NCBI RefSeq assembly: GCF_035645195.1
Contig: NZ_DASQNA010000016.1
Coordinates: forward strand, 116,757-180,756
Source of the DNA: Paenibacillus sp.
Lineage (GTDB): Bacteria > Bacillota > Bacilli > Paenibacillales > YIM-B00363
Direction: 5' to 3'
Length of the DNA stretch: 64,000 nt
The notes under the pieces: generated by a model
The model's input: only the letters and a program-made list of their open reading frames with translations
The model's database searches: none
What the model was told of the DNA's origin: nothing
Position numbers and translations under genes: made by a program
Shown here: positions 17,290-25,534 of the stretch, piece after piece
Layout of the letters: each line of letters opens with the position of its first letter
How positions within the stretch are numbered: the stretch's first letter is position 1

Positions 17290-17370
17290 AAGAGTCCACC
17301 TATTCGTAAACTAGTTGATTTAAGTTTACCCCATATATCAACAAATAAAAATCAAACTTTCTTATTTGCG

Positions 17371-17388
17371 TCATTTGTGATACGGTTC
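17371..17388. repeat. rlmH 3' terminal att-like core
   Basis: The last six codons of rlmH (Glu-Pro-Tyr-His-Lys-stop) form GAACCGTATCACAAATGA on the minus strand. This corresponds to the staphylococcal SCC attB core, which encodes Glu-Ala-Tyr-His-Lys-stop. Related copies are at 13636 and 9592. Confidence 0.7.
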
Positions 17389-17850
17389 CCCCCGCATAAT
17401 CTTAAACGCCCGGTACACTTGTTCCACGAGGATCAAGCGGATGAGCTGGTGCGGGTACGTGATGCGTCCGAAGCTCAGCTTCGTGTCGGCGCGTCGGAGG
17501 ACGTCGGGGGAAAGGCCGTTGCTGCCGCCGATGACGAAGGTGACGTGGCTTTTGCCGTAGGTGCCGAGATCGGCGATATGGGCGGACAGCTGCTCGGAGG
17601 TCCACATGTGGCCGTCGATGGCCATGGCGATGACATGCGAGTCGGGTTTGATTTTGGCGAGGATGCGTTCGCCCTCCTTCGCCTTCACGCGCTCCTCGTC
17701 GGCGGCGCTCATCGAGTCCGGGGCCTGCTCGTCCGGCACCTCGACGATGTCCAGCTTGGCGTAGGCGCCAAGCCGTTTGGCGTACTCGGCGATGCCTTGG
17801 ACGAGATATTTTTCTTTCAGTTTGCCGACGGCGACGATCTGAATGTGCAT
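17371..17850 (-). CDS. rlmH: 23S rRNA (pseudouridine1915-N3)-methyltransferase
   Basis: 159 residues from the ATG at 17850, the usual length of RlmH. It is a SPOUT methyltransferase that modifies pseudouridine 1915 in helix 69 of 23S rRNA. Diagnostic elements: [16 protein letters not shown] at the start, [13 protein letters not shown] (SAM-binding knot), [24 protein letters not shown], and the invariant C-terminus RGEPYHK. A sharp change in base composition occurs right after its stop. It is the last gene of the conserved walR-to-rlmH block. Confidence 0.95.
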   Translation of the reverse strand: MHIQIVAVGKLKEKYLVQGIAEYAKRLGAYAKLDIVEVPDEQAPDSMSAADEERVKAKEGERILAKIKPDSHVIAMAIDGHMWTSEQLSAHIADLGTYGKSHVTFVIGGSNGLSPDVLRRADTKLSFGRITYPHQLIRLILVEQVYRAFKIMRGEPYHK

Positions 17851-17980
17851 GCTTACGGACCTCCATGGGCGAAATAGTGAGGATAATTCCTTATTAGCGA
17901 GCCTCAACTCGCTATTAGTGAAGAAAGCTCGCTAATCGCGAGCGATAGACGGATGGCGGGGGGTTGCCGACCGACCGCCA

Positions 17981-18026
17981 AAAGAAAAAGCCCGGTGCTC
18001 CGCCTCGATCGACGGCCGCACCGGGC
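17981..18026 (-). terminator. Terminator after the CxxH/CxxC gene
   Basis: Perfect 9-bp stem GCCCGGTGC / GCACCGGGC with a T-rich tract on the minus strand. It separates the htrA transcript from rlmH. Confidence 0.8.
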
Positions 18027-18067
18027 GACGTAAACTGCTGCGACATCGGAGAGCGCCGACCGCTCCC

Positions 18068-18235
18068 CTACACGACCAAGTACCGCGCGGACCGGCCGCA
18101 CTGCTCGCACGTAGCGGGCGGCTCCCAAGCCGAGAACGTCGTTACCTCCAGGTCGACGACGTCGGGCGCGTCCTCGTACTCATCCACGAACCGATCCAAA
18201 GCCAATTCCAGATGTTCTTCGCATACGACATGCAT
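18068..18235 (-). CDS. yyzF: CxxH/CxxC small protein (YyzF family)
   Basis: 55 residues, ATG start; the site AAGGGG is rather far upstream. MHVVCEEHLELALDRFVDEYEDAP begins the protein with the CxxH motif, and CEQCGRSARYLVV ends it with the CxxC motif. Together they suggest a zinc-binding site. This is the family known as CxxH/CxxC (TIGR04129; B. subtilis YyzF), which sits between htrA and rlmH in many Bacilli, exactly as here. Function unknown. Confidence 0.85.
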   Translation of the reverse strand: MHVVCEEHLELALDRFVDEYEDAPDVVDLEVTTFSAWEPPATCEQCGRSARYLVV

Positions 18236-18259
18236 TTGTTGACTGGTAACCCCTTTTCG

Positions 18260-19516
18260 TTACGGTTCCGGCGATTCCCCGAGCTCCGCCGTGACGGACG
18301 ATTTTTTGCCGTCGCGGTAATAGTCTACCCGAATCGGGTCGCCGATCTGCTTGTGATCGTACAAATATTTGCGCAGCTCCAGCGTGGTCCCGATCGGCCG
18401 GCCGTCCAGCGCCACGATGACGTCGTTGGAGCGCAGCCCCGCTTCCGCCGCCGGTCCGAACGCGTCCAGCACGATGATGCCGTTCTCGACGCCCTTCGGC
18501 AGCTCCACTTCGTCCTCGTTCTCGGCGAACTGCGGATAATCCTGAATATCCACCGTCGCCACGCCCAAGTACGGCCGCCGCACCTTGCCGTACTGCTCCA
18601 GCTCCGCGATGACCGGCGCCGCGGTGTTGCTCGGGATCGCGAAGCCCAGCCCCTCGACGCCCGCTTCCGCGACCTTCATCGAGTTGATGCCGATCACCTG
18701 ACCCGCCTGGTTGACCAAAGCGCCGCCGCTGTTGCCGTGGTTGATCGCGGCGTCCGTCTGGAGCAGCTCCATCTCCCAGTCGATCGTCCCGTCCATTGCG
18801 AGCGAAATCGGAATGACCCGATGCAGCGAAGAAATGATGCCGGTCGTAATGGTCGGGGAGTAGCCGAGACCGTACGGATGGCCGATCGCGATCGCCGGCT
18901 CCCCTTCCTTCAGCGCGTCGGAGTTGCCGAACTCCGCCGCCCGCGCAATGTCCTTGCCGTTCACCTTCAGCACCGCCAGGTCGGTCAGCGCGTCGGAGCC
19001 GACGAGCTTGGCATCCAGCTTCTTGCCGTCGGACAGCACCACCTGGAGCGATGATGCGCCCTCGATGACATGATGGTTCGTGACGATAAACCCGTCGTTC
19101 CCGTCCTTCCGGTACACGATGCCCGAACCGATGCCGAGCTCCGCCTCGTCGACGGTCTCGTCATCCTCCCCGCCGAACGACCGCGAGCTGATAACGCTCA
19201 CAATCGCCGGCTTCAGCTTATCGACGATGTCCACGACGCTGAGCGGCTCTCCCGCAGCCGGCGCCCCGCGGCCGGCCGTCGCGCCGTCGTCCGTAGCGGC
19301 GTCGCGCGACCCCCATAGCGGAGAGAGGAGCAGGAGGCACACAGCGAGACCGAGCGCTCCCGAGAGCGCGTAGACGACGGCGCGGTTCGGAAGTCCTAAG
19401 CGCCAATACCGCCGCCGAATCGGCCAGCGGCCGTCTTCCCGGCTCTCGTTGCGAATGCGTCGTCGTTCCCATGAGGACACCTTGGGCGAATAAAAGTCAT
19501 CATCGAATAAACTCAT
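18260..19516 (-). CDS. htrA: HtrA-type membrane-anchored serine protease
   Basis: 418 residues. A cytoplasmic basic segment precedes a single membrane helix (about 48-68). The trypsin-like domain follows with catalytic His in VTNHHVIEG, Asp in TDLAVLKV and Ser in GNSGGALV. A C-terminal PDZ domain (from about residue 310: YLGVATVDIQ ... AEAGLRSNDVIVALDG) completes the HtrC/YyxA layout. The start has GGGAGG upstream. It is a quality-control protease for misfolded exported proteins. Its position beside the WalRK cluster is conserved in Bacilli. Confidence 0.92.
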   Translation of the reverse strand: MSLFDDDFYSPKVSSWERRRIRNESREDGRWPIRRRYWRLGLPNRAVVYALSGALGLAVCLLLLSPLWGSRDAATDDGATAGRGAPAAGEPLSVVDIVDKLKPAIVSVISSRSFGGEDDETVDEAELGIGSGIVYRKDGNDGFIVTNHHVIEGASSLQVVLSDGKKLDAKLVGSDALTDLAVLKVNGKDIARAAEFGNSDALKEGEPAIAIGHPYGLGYSPTITTGIISSLHRVIPISLAMDGTIDWEMELLQTDAAINHGNSGGALVNQAGQVIGINSMKVAEAGVEGLGFAIPSNTAAPVIAELEQYGKVRRPYLGVATVDIQDYPQFAENEDEVELPKGVENGIIVLDAFGPAAEAGLRSNDVIVALDGRPIGTTLELRKYLYDHKQIGDPIRVDYYRDGKKSSVTAELGESPEP

Positions 19517-19700
19517 AAGCTGCGCCCTCCCTCTCGACCGGCCGCTTGCCGCAATTCAATATCCTTCTTTCATCATACCCAAAAAAGCGCGCGACCACAA
19601 AAATAAGAGGAATGTTTTTCTGCATAGTAACCTACAATAGTAATAATCTATCGATCTAGCAATCAAGGAATCCATTCTCGCAGAAAAAGGAGCGTCGCTT

Positions 19701-19949
19701 ATGAAACCGACCCGTACCTCCGCTTGGGATCAAGTGCAAACGATGGCGCAGCTGGCGGACGTGAAAGAATCGCTGTATCGCAACACTCTCGCATTAAGCG
19801 CATTGATTGAATTGCTCGTGGAGAAAGGCGTGCTCGCTCCCGAAGATTTCCACCGGAAAGCGGCCCGGCTCGAGCAGGAGGACGCGGCGATGGCCGATCC
19901 GCGGCGTTACGGCTCGTCGACCATATCCCACTCCGTCGACCGGTCGTAA
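19701..19949 (+). CDS. Small conserved-looking protein of unknown function
   Basis: 82 residues, ATG with AAGGAGCG 7 bases upstream, so it is likely real. Largely helical: MAQLADVKESLYRNTLALSALIELLVEKGVLAPEDF. The LxxLVEKGVL.PEDF stretch resembles a short helical motif seen in several small Bacillales proteins. It runs against the surrounding genes and its last 14 codons overlap the 3' end of walJ on the other strand. No family can be named. Confidence 0.65.
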   Translation: MKPTRTSAWDQVQTMAQLADVKESLYRNTLALSALIELLVEKGVLAPEDFHRKAARLEQEDAAMADPRRYGSSTISHSVDRS

Positions 19950-20713
19950 TACGTATCCATCAGCCGGATCGGACGTTCCTCCGTCGATACGCCGGACTCA
20001 CACAATATATTATTCACCGTAAGCTTGGCTAAATCCAGCAGGTTATGATCCCGGCTCAAATGCGCGAGATATACCCGCTTCGTCCGTTCGGTGACGAGCT
20101 CGCACAGCGCTTCGCCCGCGGCTTCGTTGGACAAATGGCCCACGTCGCTTAAGATGCGGCGCTTGACGTTCCACGGATATTTCCCGACGCGGAGCATGTC
20201 GACGTCGTGATTCGATTCGAGCACGAGCACGTCGGCGTCCTTCACCTTCTCCTTCACGACCGGACTCATGTAGCCGATGTCGGTCGCGATGCTCAGCTTG
20301 ACGTTGCCCGCCTGGAAGTTGTAGGCGACCGGTTCCGCGGCGTCGTGCGAGATCGGGAACGACTCCACGGACAGCTCGCCGAACGTCAGCACATCCCCCG
20401 TCTTGAACGCGCGCCGCTGGTCGTCGTCCAAATCGCCGACGGCGCGGTCGAGCTCGTTCCACGTGTTCATATTGGCGTAGACGGGCAGCCGGTATTTCCG
20501 CGCGATCGCCCCGAGCCCTTTCACATGGTCGGAATGCTCGTGCGTCACCAGGATGCCGCTGATCCCTTCCGGCGTTACGCCGCGTTCCTGCATCAGCTGC
20601 TCGATCCGCTTCGCGCTGAGCCCCGCGTCCAACAGAACCCGCCATTCGCCGTACTCGACGAGCGTGGCGTTGCCCGTCGAACCGCTGGATAATATCGTAA
20701 ACCGTATGCCCAT
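19907..20713 (-). CDS. walJ: WalJ/YycJ metallo-beta-lactamase-fold protein
   Basis: 268 residues. The metal-binding motif THEHSDHVKG and later metal ligands (ESNHDVDML; HLSRDHN near the C-terminus) define the metallo-beta-lactamase fold. YycJ of Bacilli belongs to the WalRK cluster and has been linked to co-ordination of cell division with DNA replication; a 5' to 3' exonuclease activity is reported for the family. It follows walI after 33 bases on the same strand. Convergent overlap with the small gene 19701-19949 is unusual. Confidence 0.92.
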   Translation of the reverse strand: MGIRFTILSSGSTGNATLVEYGEWRVLLDAGLSAKRIEQLMQERGVTPEGISGILVTHEHSDHVKGLGAIARKYRLPVYANMNTWNELDRAVGDLDDDQRRAFKTGDVLTFGELSVESFPISHDAAEPVAYNFQAGNVKLSIATDIGYMSPVVKEKVKDADVLVLESNHDVDMLRVGKYPWNVKRRILSDVGHLSNEAAGEALCELVTERTKRVYLAHLSRDHNLLDLAKLTVNNILCESGVSTEERPIRLMDTYYDRSTEWDMVDEP

Positions 20714-20746
20714 TCCTGTTTCCCCTGTTTCTCCCGAAAATCTCCG

Positions 20747-21529
20747 TTATTTCGCCGGCAGCGGTTGGGCGCCGTCGGCCGCTTGCGCGACCGACGGCCC
20801 TTCGACCGCCCCGTTAATCGCATGCACATAGTACGTTTCCCCGGTCCGCAACACGATGCGCCAATACGGCGCCAGCACCTGCGTTTCCGATTCGAACATC
20901 GGCCCGTGATACCCGAGGCGCACGTCCGCGATGACGGCGCCCTGCGGCAGGTACGTTTCGGCCAGCGTGCCGACCACCACGTACGCCGAGAGCACCTCCT
21001 GTCCTTGCGGCGGCCGCACGTTGACCGGCGTCTCCCGCTGCGCGGACAAGTACCGGTACCCGGTAACGGTGCCGTCCTCGGCGCCGTACAGCTCGAGCCG
21101 CATTTCGAACATCGGCAGCTCGTCGTACAGCTGGTTCATCACGTACACCGCGCCGCCGGCTTTCGCCGCGAACGGATCCGGCTCGTATTCGCCGACGTTC
21201 GGCACGGCCGCAGCCAGCGCTTCCCGCACTCGCTGCACGTCGCCGAGCGCCTCTTGCGTCAGCGGCGCGTTCAACGGCTCGGGCGACTCCGGCATACCCG
21301 CTCCGTCCACGCTGACCGTGATTTCGCTCAGCACCGGCGTGCCCTCCGGGACGGCCGCATCCAGCCGAATATCCTTGAGGCCGAGCAGCCGGTTCATTTC
21401 GTCGCGCCGCGACGCGTTTTCCGTGAATGTGTTCAAATTCAGCTCGTCCATCCACAGCTGGTAGCCGAGCAGGATGTTCAGAAACAGAAACGCCCAAATC
21501 AAGACCGTCTTCGCGCGGCCCCAGTCCAT
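20747..21529 (-). CDS. walI: WalI/YycI regulatory membrane protein
   Basis: 260 residues from the ATG at 21529, which overlaps the walH stop (TAATG). A single N-terminal membrane helix (about 7-25: TVLIWAFLFLNILLGYQLW) anchors an extracytoplasmic domain with a YycI/YycH fold. In B. subtilis YycH and YycI form a complex with WalK through their membrane helices and adjust its activity. An upstream in-frame extension exists but lies inside walH and has no supporting site. Confidence 0.9.
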   Translation of the reverse strand: MDWGRAKTVLIWAFLFLNILLGYQLWMDELNLNTFTENASRRDEMNRLLGLKDIRLDAAVPEGTPVLSEITVSVDGAGMPESPEPLNAPLTQEALGDVQRVREALAAAVPNVGEYEPDPFAAKAGGAVYVMNQLYDELPMFEMRLELYGAEDGTVTGYRYLSAQRETPVNVRPPQGQEVLSAYVVVGTLAETYLPQGAVIADVRLGYHGPMFESETQVLAPYWRIVLRTGETYYVHAINGAVEGPSVAQAADGAQPLPAK

Positions 21530-22821
21530 TAGTACGCCCCCCCTCCGGGCAGCGCCCGAACCGAACCGTCGATCATGGACAGCGCCCAGATCGGCTCCAG
21601 CACGACCCGGTCCTCTGCAAAATTGGCGCGGTATGCCGGGAAGATCGCCCGGACGAGCGCCTTCTCCGAATAGGCGTTCCACAGCTTCAGCAGTCTGTCG
21701 CCGCCCGGCAAATGCAACGGCATACGGCCGACCGGCTGGCCGTCGAGCTGCACCGTAGAACGCTCATAACTCGTCACGTTCCGATTGCGCAGCGTCAGCT
21801 CGATCGGCCCGAACGGCGCGCCGTTCCGCGTCCCGATGATCGGATACGAGCCGGGATACGTGCCGACGTAGTGCCGGAACACGACGCTCTGCTCCGCCCC
21901 GTTCGGCTGGTCCTGCCGGATCGACTCCAGCATGTAGTCCCCGTTCCAGCCGCCGTGGCGATTGACGAACTGCACCGCCGAGAGCGCCGTCTCGAGCGCC
22001 GTCCGCTCGCCTTCCGCGGTCGCCGCTGGGTCGGTGTAGCTGAACCACTCGCGCTCCGTCGACAGCTGCAGGCCGCGCTTGCCGTCCGTGTAAATTTCCG
22101 AGCCGTCCCGTTCCGTCAAATTTCGCGTGCTGAACGGATCGGGGAACAAGCTGCGCTGCAATTGGTCGGCCGTAAACCGGCGCGACTCGTACGTATACTG
22201 CACCATCGGCAGCGGCTCGTCGGGCAAGTAATGGCCTCCGGAGGCGGCCGTATACCGCGTCCGCGCTTCCCCGAAGCCGACGAACCGCTCCACGTCCTTC
22301 ACGGTCAAGTCGGCCCGCGTCGCCTCGTAAGCGCCGTCCGAACCGACGAAAAACACGCGGACGTCTTCCCGTCCCGGCTGCGTGAAAATGTGAATCCGAT
22401 CGATCGGCGCCGCCGCATGCAAGCCTTCGCCCTTGAGGTTCATCGCCTGCTGCAGCAGCGACAGCGGCAGCTCGCCGGCGAACCGGATTTCGACGCCGGC
22501 GGCGTCCTGCGCGGTTTCCGAGGCGAAGGCGGCTTCCCGCAGCCCGTCGAACGTTCGCTGCTCGACCACTTCCAGTATCATGCGGTAAAAAATCATGTGC
22601 GGATAAAGAAGCGTATGTTCCCCGTTCCCGAAATGCAGCACGATATCCTTCGGAAACAGCAGCGCCGCCAGCTCCGCCTGCGTCCCCTCCAGTTTCGATT
22701 CGACATAATCGGTCGGAATGATCGTATCGAATTTCGGCTCGCTGTACGCGAGCAAATAGCTCTGCACCAAGCTGGCCGCGATCAGAACGGCGAGGCACAG
22801 CGTCTTCGCGCGCTCCATCAT
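21529..22821 (-). CDS. walH: WalH/YycH regulatory membrane protein
   Basis: 430 residues. An N-terminal membrane helix (TLCLAVLIAASLVQSYLLAYS) is followed by a large extracytoplasmic YycH domain (e.g. LLFPKDIVLHFGNGEH; RYVGTYPGSYPIIG-type strand region). Its start overlaps the walK stop by four bases (ATGA). It acts with WalI on the WalK sensor. Confidence 0.9.
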   Translation of the reverse strand: MMERAKTLCLAVLIAASLVQSYLLAYSEPKFDTIIPTDYVESKLEGTQAELAALLFPKDIVLHFGNGEHTLLYPHMIFYRMILEVVEQRTFDGLREAAFASETAQDAAGVEIRFAGELPLSLLQQAMNLKGEGLHAAAPIDRIHIFTQPGREDVRVFFVGSDGAYEATRADLTVKDVERFVGFGEARTRYTAASGGHYLPDEPLPMVQYTYESRRFTADQLQRSLFPDPFSTRNLTERDGSEIYTDGKRGLQLSTEREWFSYTDPAATAEGERTALETALSAVQFVNRHGGWNGDYMLESIRQDQPNGAEQSVVFRHYVGTYPGSYPIIGTRNGAPFGPIELTLRNRNVTSYERSTVQLDGQPVGRMPLHLPGGDRLLKLWNAYSEKALVRAIFPAYRANFAEDRVVLEPIWALSMIDGSVRALPGGGAY

Positions 22822-24674
22822 CGGCTCTCACCCTCCTCCGGCGCCGCCGGCAGCGTAAAGACGACCGCCGTGCCTTGCCCCGGCTCCGATTCGATGCGGA
22901 TCGTGCCCCCGTGCGCCTTGACTATTTCCAGGGCAATACTGAGACCGAGCCCCGTTCCCCCCATGTTGCGGGATCTCGCCTTGTCGACGCGGTAAAACCG
23001 TTCGAATATACGATGCAAATCTTTCTTCGGAATGCCGATGCCCCAGTCCCGGACGGTGACTTCCACCCAGCCCGGTCCCGCCTCGGCGGGCGCATGCCGG
23101 GCGGACAGCACCACCCGGCCTTCGTCGGGACTGTACTTGATCGCGTTGGACACCAAGTTGTCGAGCACTTGGTCGATCGCGTCCCGATCGACGTGCACCG
23201 GCGGCACATCCTCGCCCTCCAGCTCGACGGACAGCCCCATGCCGCGCTGCCGCGCCTGGAAGGCGAACCGGTCGCTCACTTCTTCGAGCAGCTCCGCCAT
23301 GCCGACCCGCTCCAGCGTCAGCGGCGTCTGCCGCGAGTCGAAGCGCGACAGGTGGAGCAAATCGTTGACGAGCCGGATCATCCGCTCCGTCTCGTTCCGC
23401 GTCACCCCGATAAACCGCTCCGCGAGCGCCCGGTCCTCGAGCGCGCCTTCGTCGAGCGCCTCCAGGTAGCTTTTGATCGTCGTCAGCGGCGTCCGCAGCT
23501 CGTGCGACACGTTCGCGACGAACTCCTTCCGCGACGCGTCGAGCTTCTCCTGCTCCGTCACGTCGTGCAGCAGCACCACCGTGCCGGACACGCCGTGGTC
23601 CCGCCGATGGATCGGCGAGAACGTCGCCCGCGCCGTCAACGGCCCGTTGCCGGCGTCCGGCGTCAGGACGACGTTCAGCACCGCACCCTCCGTCCACGCC
23701 GCCTCGCTGACGTCCTCGCGCCGCAGCCCGAGCAGTTCGAGCACGTCCCGGCCGACCGCCGCGTCCTCGTCGCCGATGCCCAGCATCGCCCGCGCGCTCC
23801 GGTTCAGCACGACCGTGCGCCCGAACTCGTCCGTCGCGATCACGCCGTCGCTCATGTTCGATAAGATCGACGCCAGCTTCTCCTTCTCTTCCTCGATCGA
23901 CGACAGCGCTTGCTTCAGGCGCTGCGTCATGTCGTTGAAGGCGTTGCCGAGCTGGCCGATCTCGTCGTTCGCGAGTACGTTGACGCGCTGGTTCAAGTTG
24001 CCGACCGCGATGGCGGCGGCCTTCCGGGTAATTTCTTTGATCGGCGCGGTAATCATGTTCGCGAGAATGATGCCGAGCACGGCCGTCAGTCCGAGCGCGA
24101 TCGCCGTTCCCGTGAACAGGAATTGCTTGATCCGGTTCATCGTGTCGAACAAGCCTTCCATGGAAGCGACCAAATAGACCGCCCCGATCACCTTGCCGTC
24201 GCTCTGCACCGGCATGGCGACCGCGCGTTTGCGCTTGCCGTCCGCGTCGATCATCGTGCGCACGTTGCCCCGAATGCCCTGCAGCGCGCGATTCACTTCG
24301 GTTTGCGTATTTTTCTGCCCGACGATGCCTTCCTGCGCTTGGCCCGACGCGCTCACCACGATGCCGTTCGCGTCGATAATCTGAATTTCCGTGTCGTTCG
24401 TCGCGAACAAATTGCGAATGAACACGGTCAGGTCTTCGTACGTCCGCTGCTCCTCCCCGGAGGTGCCGGACAAATTCGCGTCCAAGTAATCCTTCACGTA
24501 ATCGGCGAGCAAGTACGCCTCGTTGTCCAAGTTTTCGTTAAAATTGCCGTAAAACGAGTCCTCCAGCGTCCGAATGAAATACACGCCGATCAGCTGCATC
24601 GCGATTAAAATCAAAAGCACATAAATGACGATCAGCCGAAGCTGAATCGTCTGCAGCGAGCGGATGCCTTTCAT
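22818..24674 (-). CDS. walK: WalK essential cell-wall sensor histidine kinase
   Basis: 618 residues from the ATG at 24674 (ATGA overlap with walR). Layout: membrane helix (about 10-30), extracytoplasmic domain (about 32-180), second membrane helix ([19 protein letters not shown]), HAMP, PAS with an FGRTVVLN segment, HisKA with His in VSHELRTPL, and HATPase with [18 protein letters not shown] and GGTGLGLS. This is the full WalK arrangement. It controls autolysin and wall-turnover genes through WalR. Confidence 0.95.
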   Translation of the reverse strand: MKGIRSLQTIQLRLIVIYVLLILIAMQLIGVYFIRTLEDSFYGNFNENLDNEAYLLADYVKDYLDANLSGTSGEEQRTYEDLTVFIRNLFATNDTEIQIIDANGIVVSASGQAQEGIVGQKNTQTEVNRALQGIRGNVRTMIDADGKRKRAVAMPVQSDGKVIGAVYLVASMEGLFDTMNRIKQFLFTGTAIALGLTAVLGIILANMITAPIKEITRKAAAIAVGNLNQRVNVLANDEIGQLGNAFNDMTQRLKQALSSIEEEKEKLASILSNMSDGVIATDEFGRTVVLNRSARAMLGIGDEDAAVGRDVLELLGLRREDVSEAAWTEGAVLNVVLTPDAGNGPLTARATFSPIHRRDHGVSGTVVLLHDVTEQEKLDASRKEFVANVSHELRTPLTTIKSYLEALDEGALEDRALAERFIGVTRNETERMIRLVNDLLHLSRFDSRQTPLTLERVGMAELLEEVSDRFAFQARQRGMGLSVELEGEDVPPVHVDRDAIDQVLDNLVSNAIKYSPDEGRVVLSARHAPAEAGPGWVEVTVRDWGIGIPKKDLHRIFERFYRVDKARSRNMGGTGLGLSIALEIVKAHGGTIRIESEPGQGTAVVFTLPAAPEEGESR

Positions 24675-25414
24675 TGCGAAGGGAGGCCCCCCATTTTCGG
24701 ATTGCGCATCAAGTAGCCGAGCCCTCGCCGCGTCAAAATATACTCCGGCTTGCTCGGGTCGTCCTCGATTTTCTCCCGAAGCCGGCGCACCGTCACATCG
24801 ACCGTCCGCACGTCGCCGAAATATTCGAAGCCCCACACCGCCTGCAGCAAATGCTCGCGCGTCATCACCTTACCGCTGTTTTTCGCGAGGTAATGAATGA
24901 GCTCGAATTCGCGGTGCGTCAAATCGATCGCCGTGCCGTCCTTGTACAAAACGTACATGTCGCTGTCGATCGTCAAGTTGAAAATTTTCAGCGTATTGCC
25001 GCCGCCGCCCGCAGGCTCTTCCGCCTCCGCAGCCTGCGCGCCGCCCCACCGCGCTTGCCGGCGCAAATGCGCCTTCACGCGCGCGAGCAGCTCGCGGTTC
25101 GAGAACGGCTTCGTCACGTAGTCGTCGGCGCCGAGCTCGAGTCCGAGCACCTTGTCGAGCTCCGTATCCTTCGCCGTCAGCATGATGATCGGCGTGCTCA
25201 GCTTCGCCCGAACCTCGCGGCAGACGTCCATGCCGTCCTTCACCGGCAACATCAAATCGAGCAGGATCAAATCCGGATCGGTCTCGAACGCGAGCTCCAC
25301 CGCGGCTTGTCCGTCGAACGCGCACACGACCTCGTAGCCTTCCTTCTCCAAGTTGAACTTTAGAATATCGGCGATCGGTTTTTCATCGTCCACTACCAGA
25401 ATTTTGCCCTGCAT
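24671..25414 (-). CDS. walR: WalR essential response regulator
   Basis: 247 residues from the ATG at 25414, by homology to other WalR starts ([16 protein letters not shown]). GTG codons 12 and 15 bases upstream are alternatives. Receiver domain with phospho-acceptor Asp in LILLDLMLP, Thr in MLTAKD and Lys in TKPFS. An Ala/Gly-rich linker follows, then an OmpR-type winged helix ([18 protein letters not shown]). First gene of the walRKHIJ operon. Confidence 0.95.
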   Translation of the reverse strand: MQGKILVVDDEKPIADILKFNLEKEGYEVVCAFDGQAAVELAFETDPDLILLDLMLPVKDGMDVCREVRAKLSTPIIMLTAKDTELDKVLGLELGADDYVTKPFSNRELLARVKAHLRRQARWGGAQAAEAEEPAGGGGNTLKIFNLTIDSDMYVLYKDGTAIDLTHREFELIHYLAKNSGKVMTREHLLQAVWGFEYFGDVRTVDVTVRRLREKIEDDPSKPEYILTRRGLGYLMRNPKMGGLPSQ

Positions 25415-25454
25415 CGACGTCGTCACCACCTTCTCATTATCTTACCATAACGGC

Positions 25455-25500
25455 AAAAAAGAGGCATCCGGCAAAGGATTCCCATCCTTGCCGAGCCTCT
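25455..25500 (-). terminator. Terminator of the LysM-M23 peptidase gene
   Basis: Long stem GAGGC..CCGGCAAAGG / CCTTGCCG..GCCTC with T6 on the minus strand. It lies between the peptidase stop and walR, so walR must have its own promoter in or just after this structure. Confidence 0.85.
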
Positions 25501-25534
25501 TCGGGATGATTGCACTATGAGTTCGTTATACAGA

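Larger units (their letters stand above)
9592..17388. mobile_element. Putative SCC-like composite integrative element at the rlmH 3' end
   Basis: Three copies of the terminal 18 bp of rlmH (9592, 13636, 17371) bound two segments of 4.0 and 3.7 kb. Staphylococcal cassette chromosomes integrate at exactly this point of rlmH and leave such duplications. Differences between copies fall mainly at synonymous wobble or stop positions, as expected if each copy was once a functional gene end. Cargo: IetAS-type pair (inner), YndJ-like, two DUF2935 and a broken nucleotidyltransferase (outer). No Ccr serine recombinase is seen, so the element is either non-autonomous, decayed, or extends further left. 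Confidence 0.5.

Noticed and set aside
18256..18269. TTCGTTACGGTTCC, sharing TACGGTTC with the att-like repeats
   Set aside because: It is the ordinary htrA stop region, on the conserved side of rlmH, and agrees only over a short core without the rest of the 18-mer.
22828..23697. Arg/Ala-rich frames inside walK and other GC-rich core genes
   Set aside because: Typical spurious frames in GC-rich coding DNA; composition is dominated by Arg, Ala and Gly with no domain.
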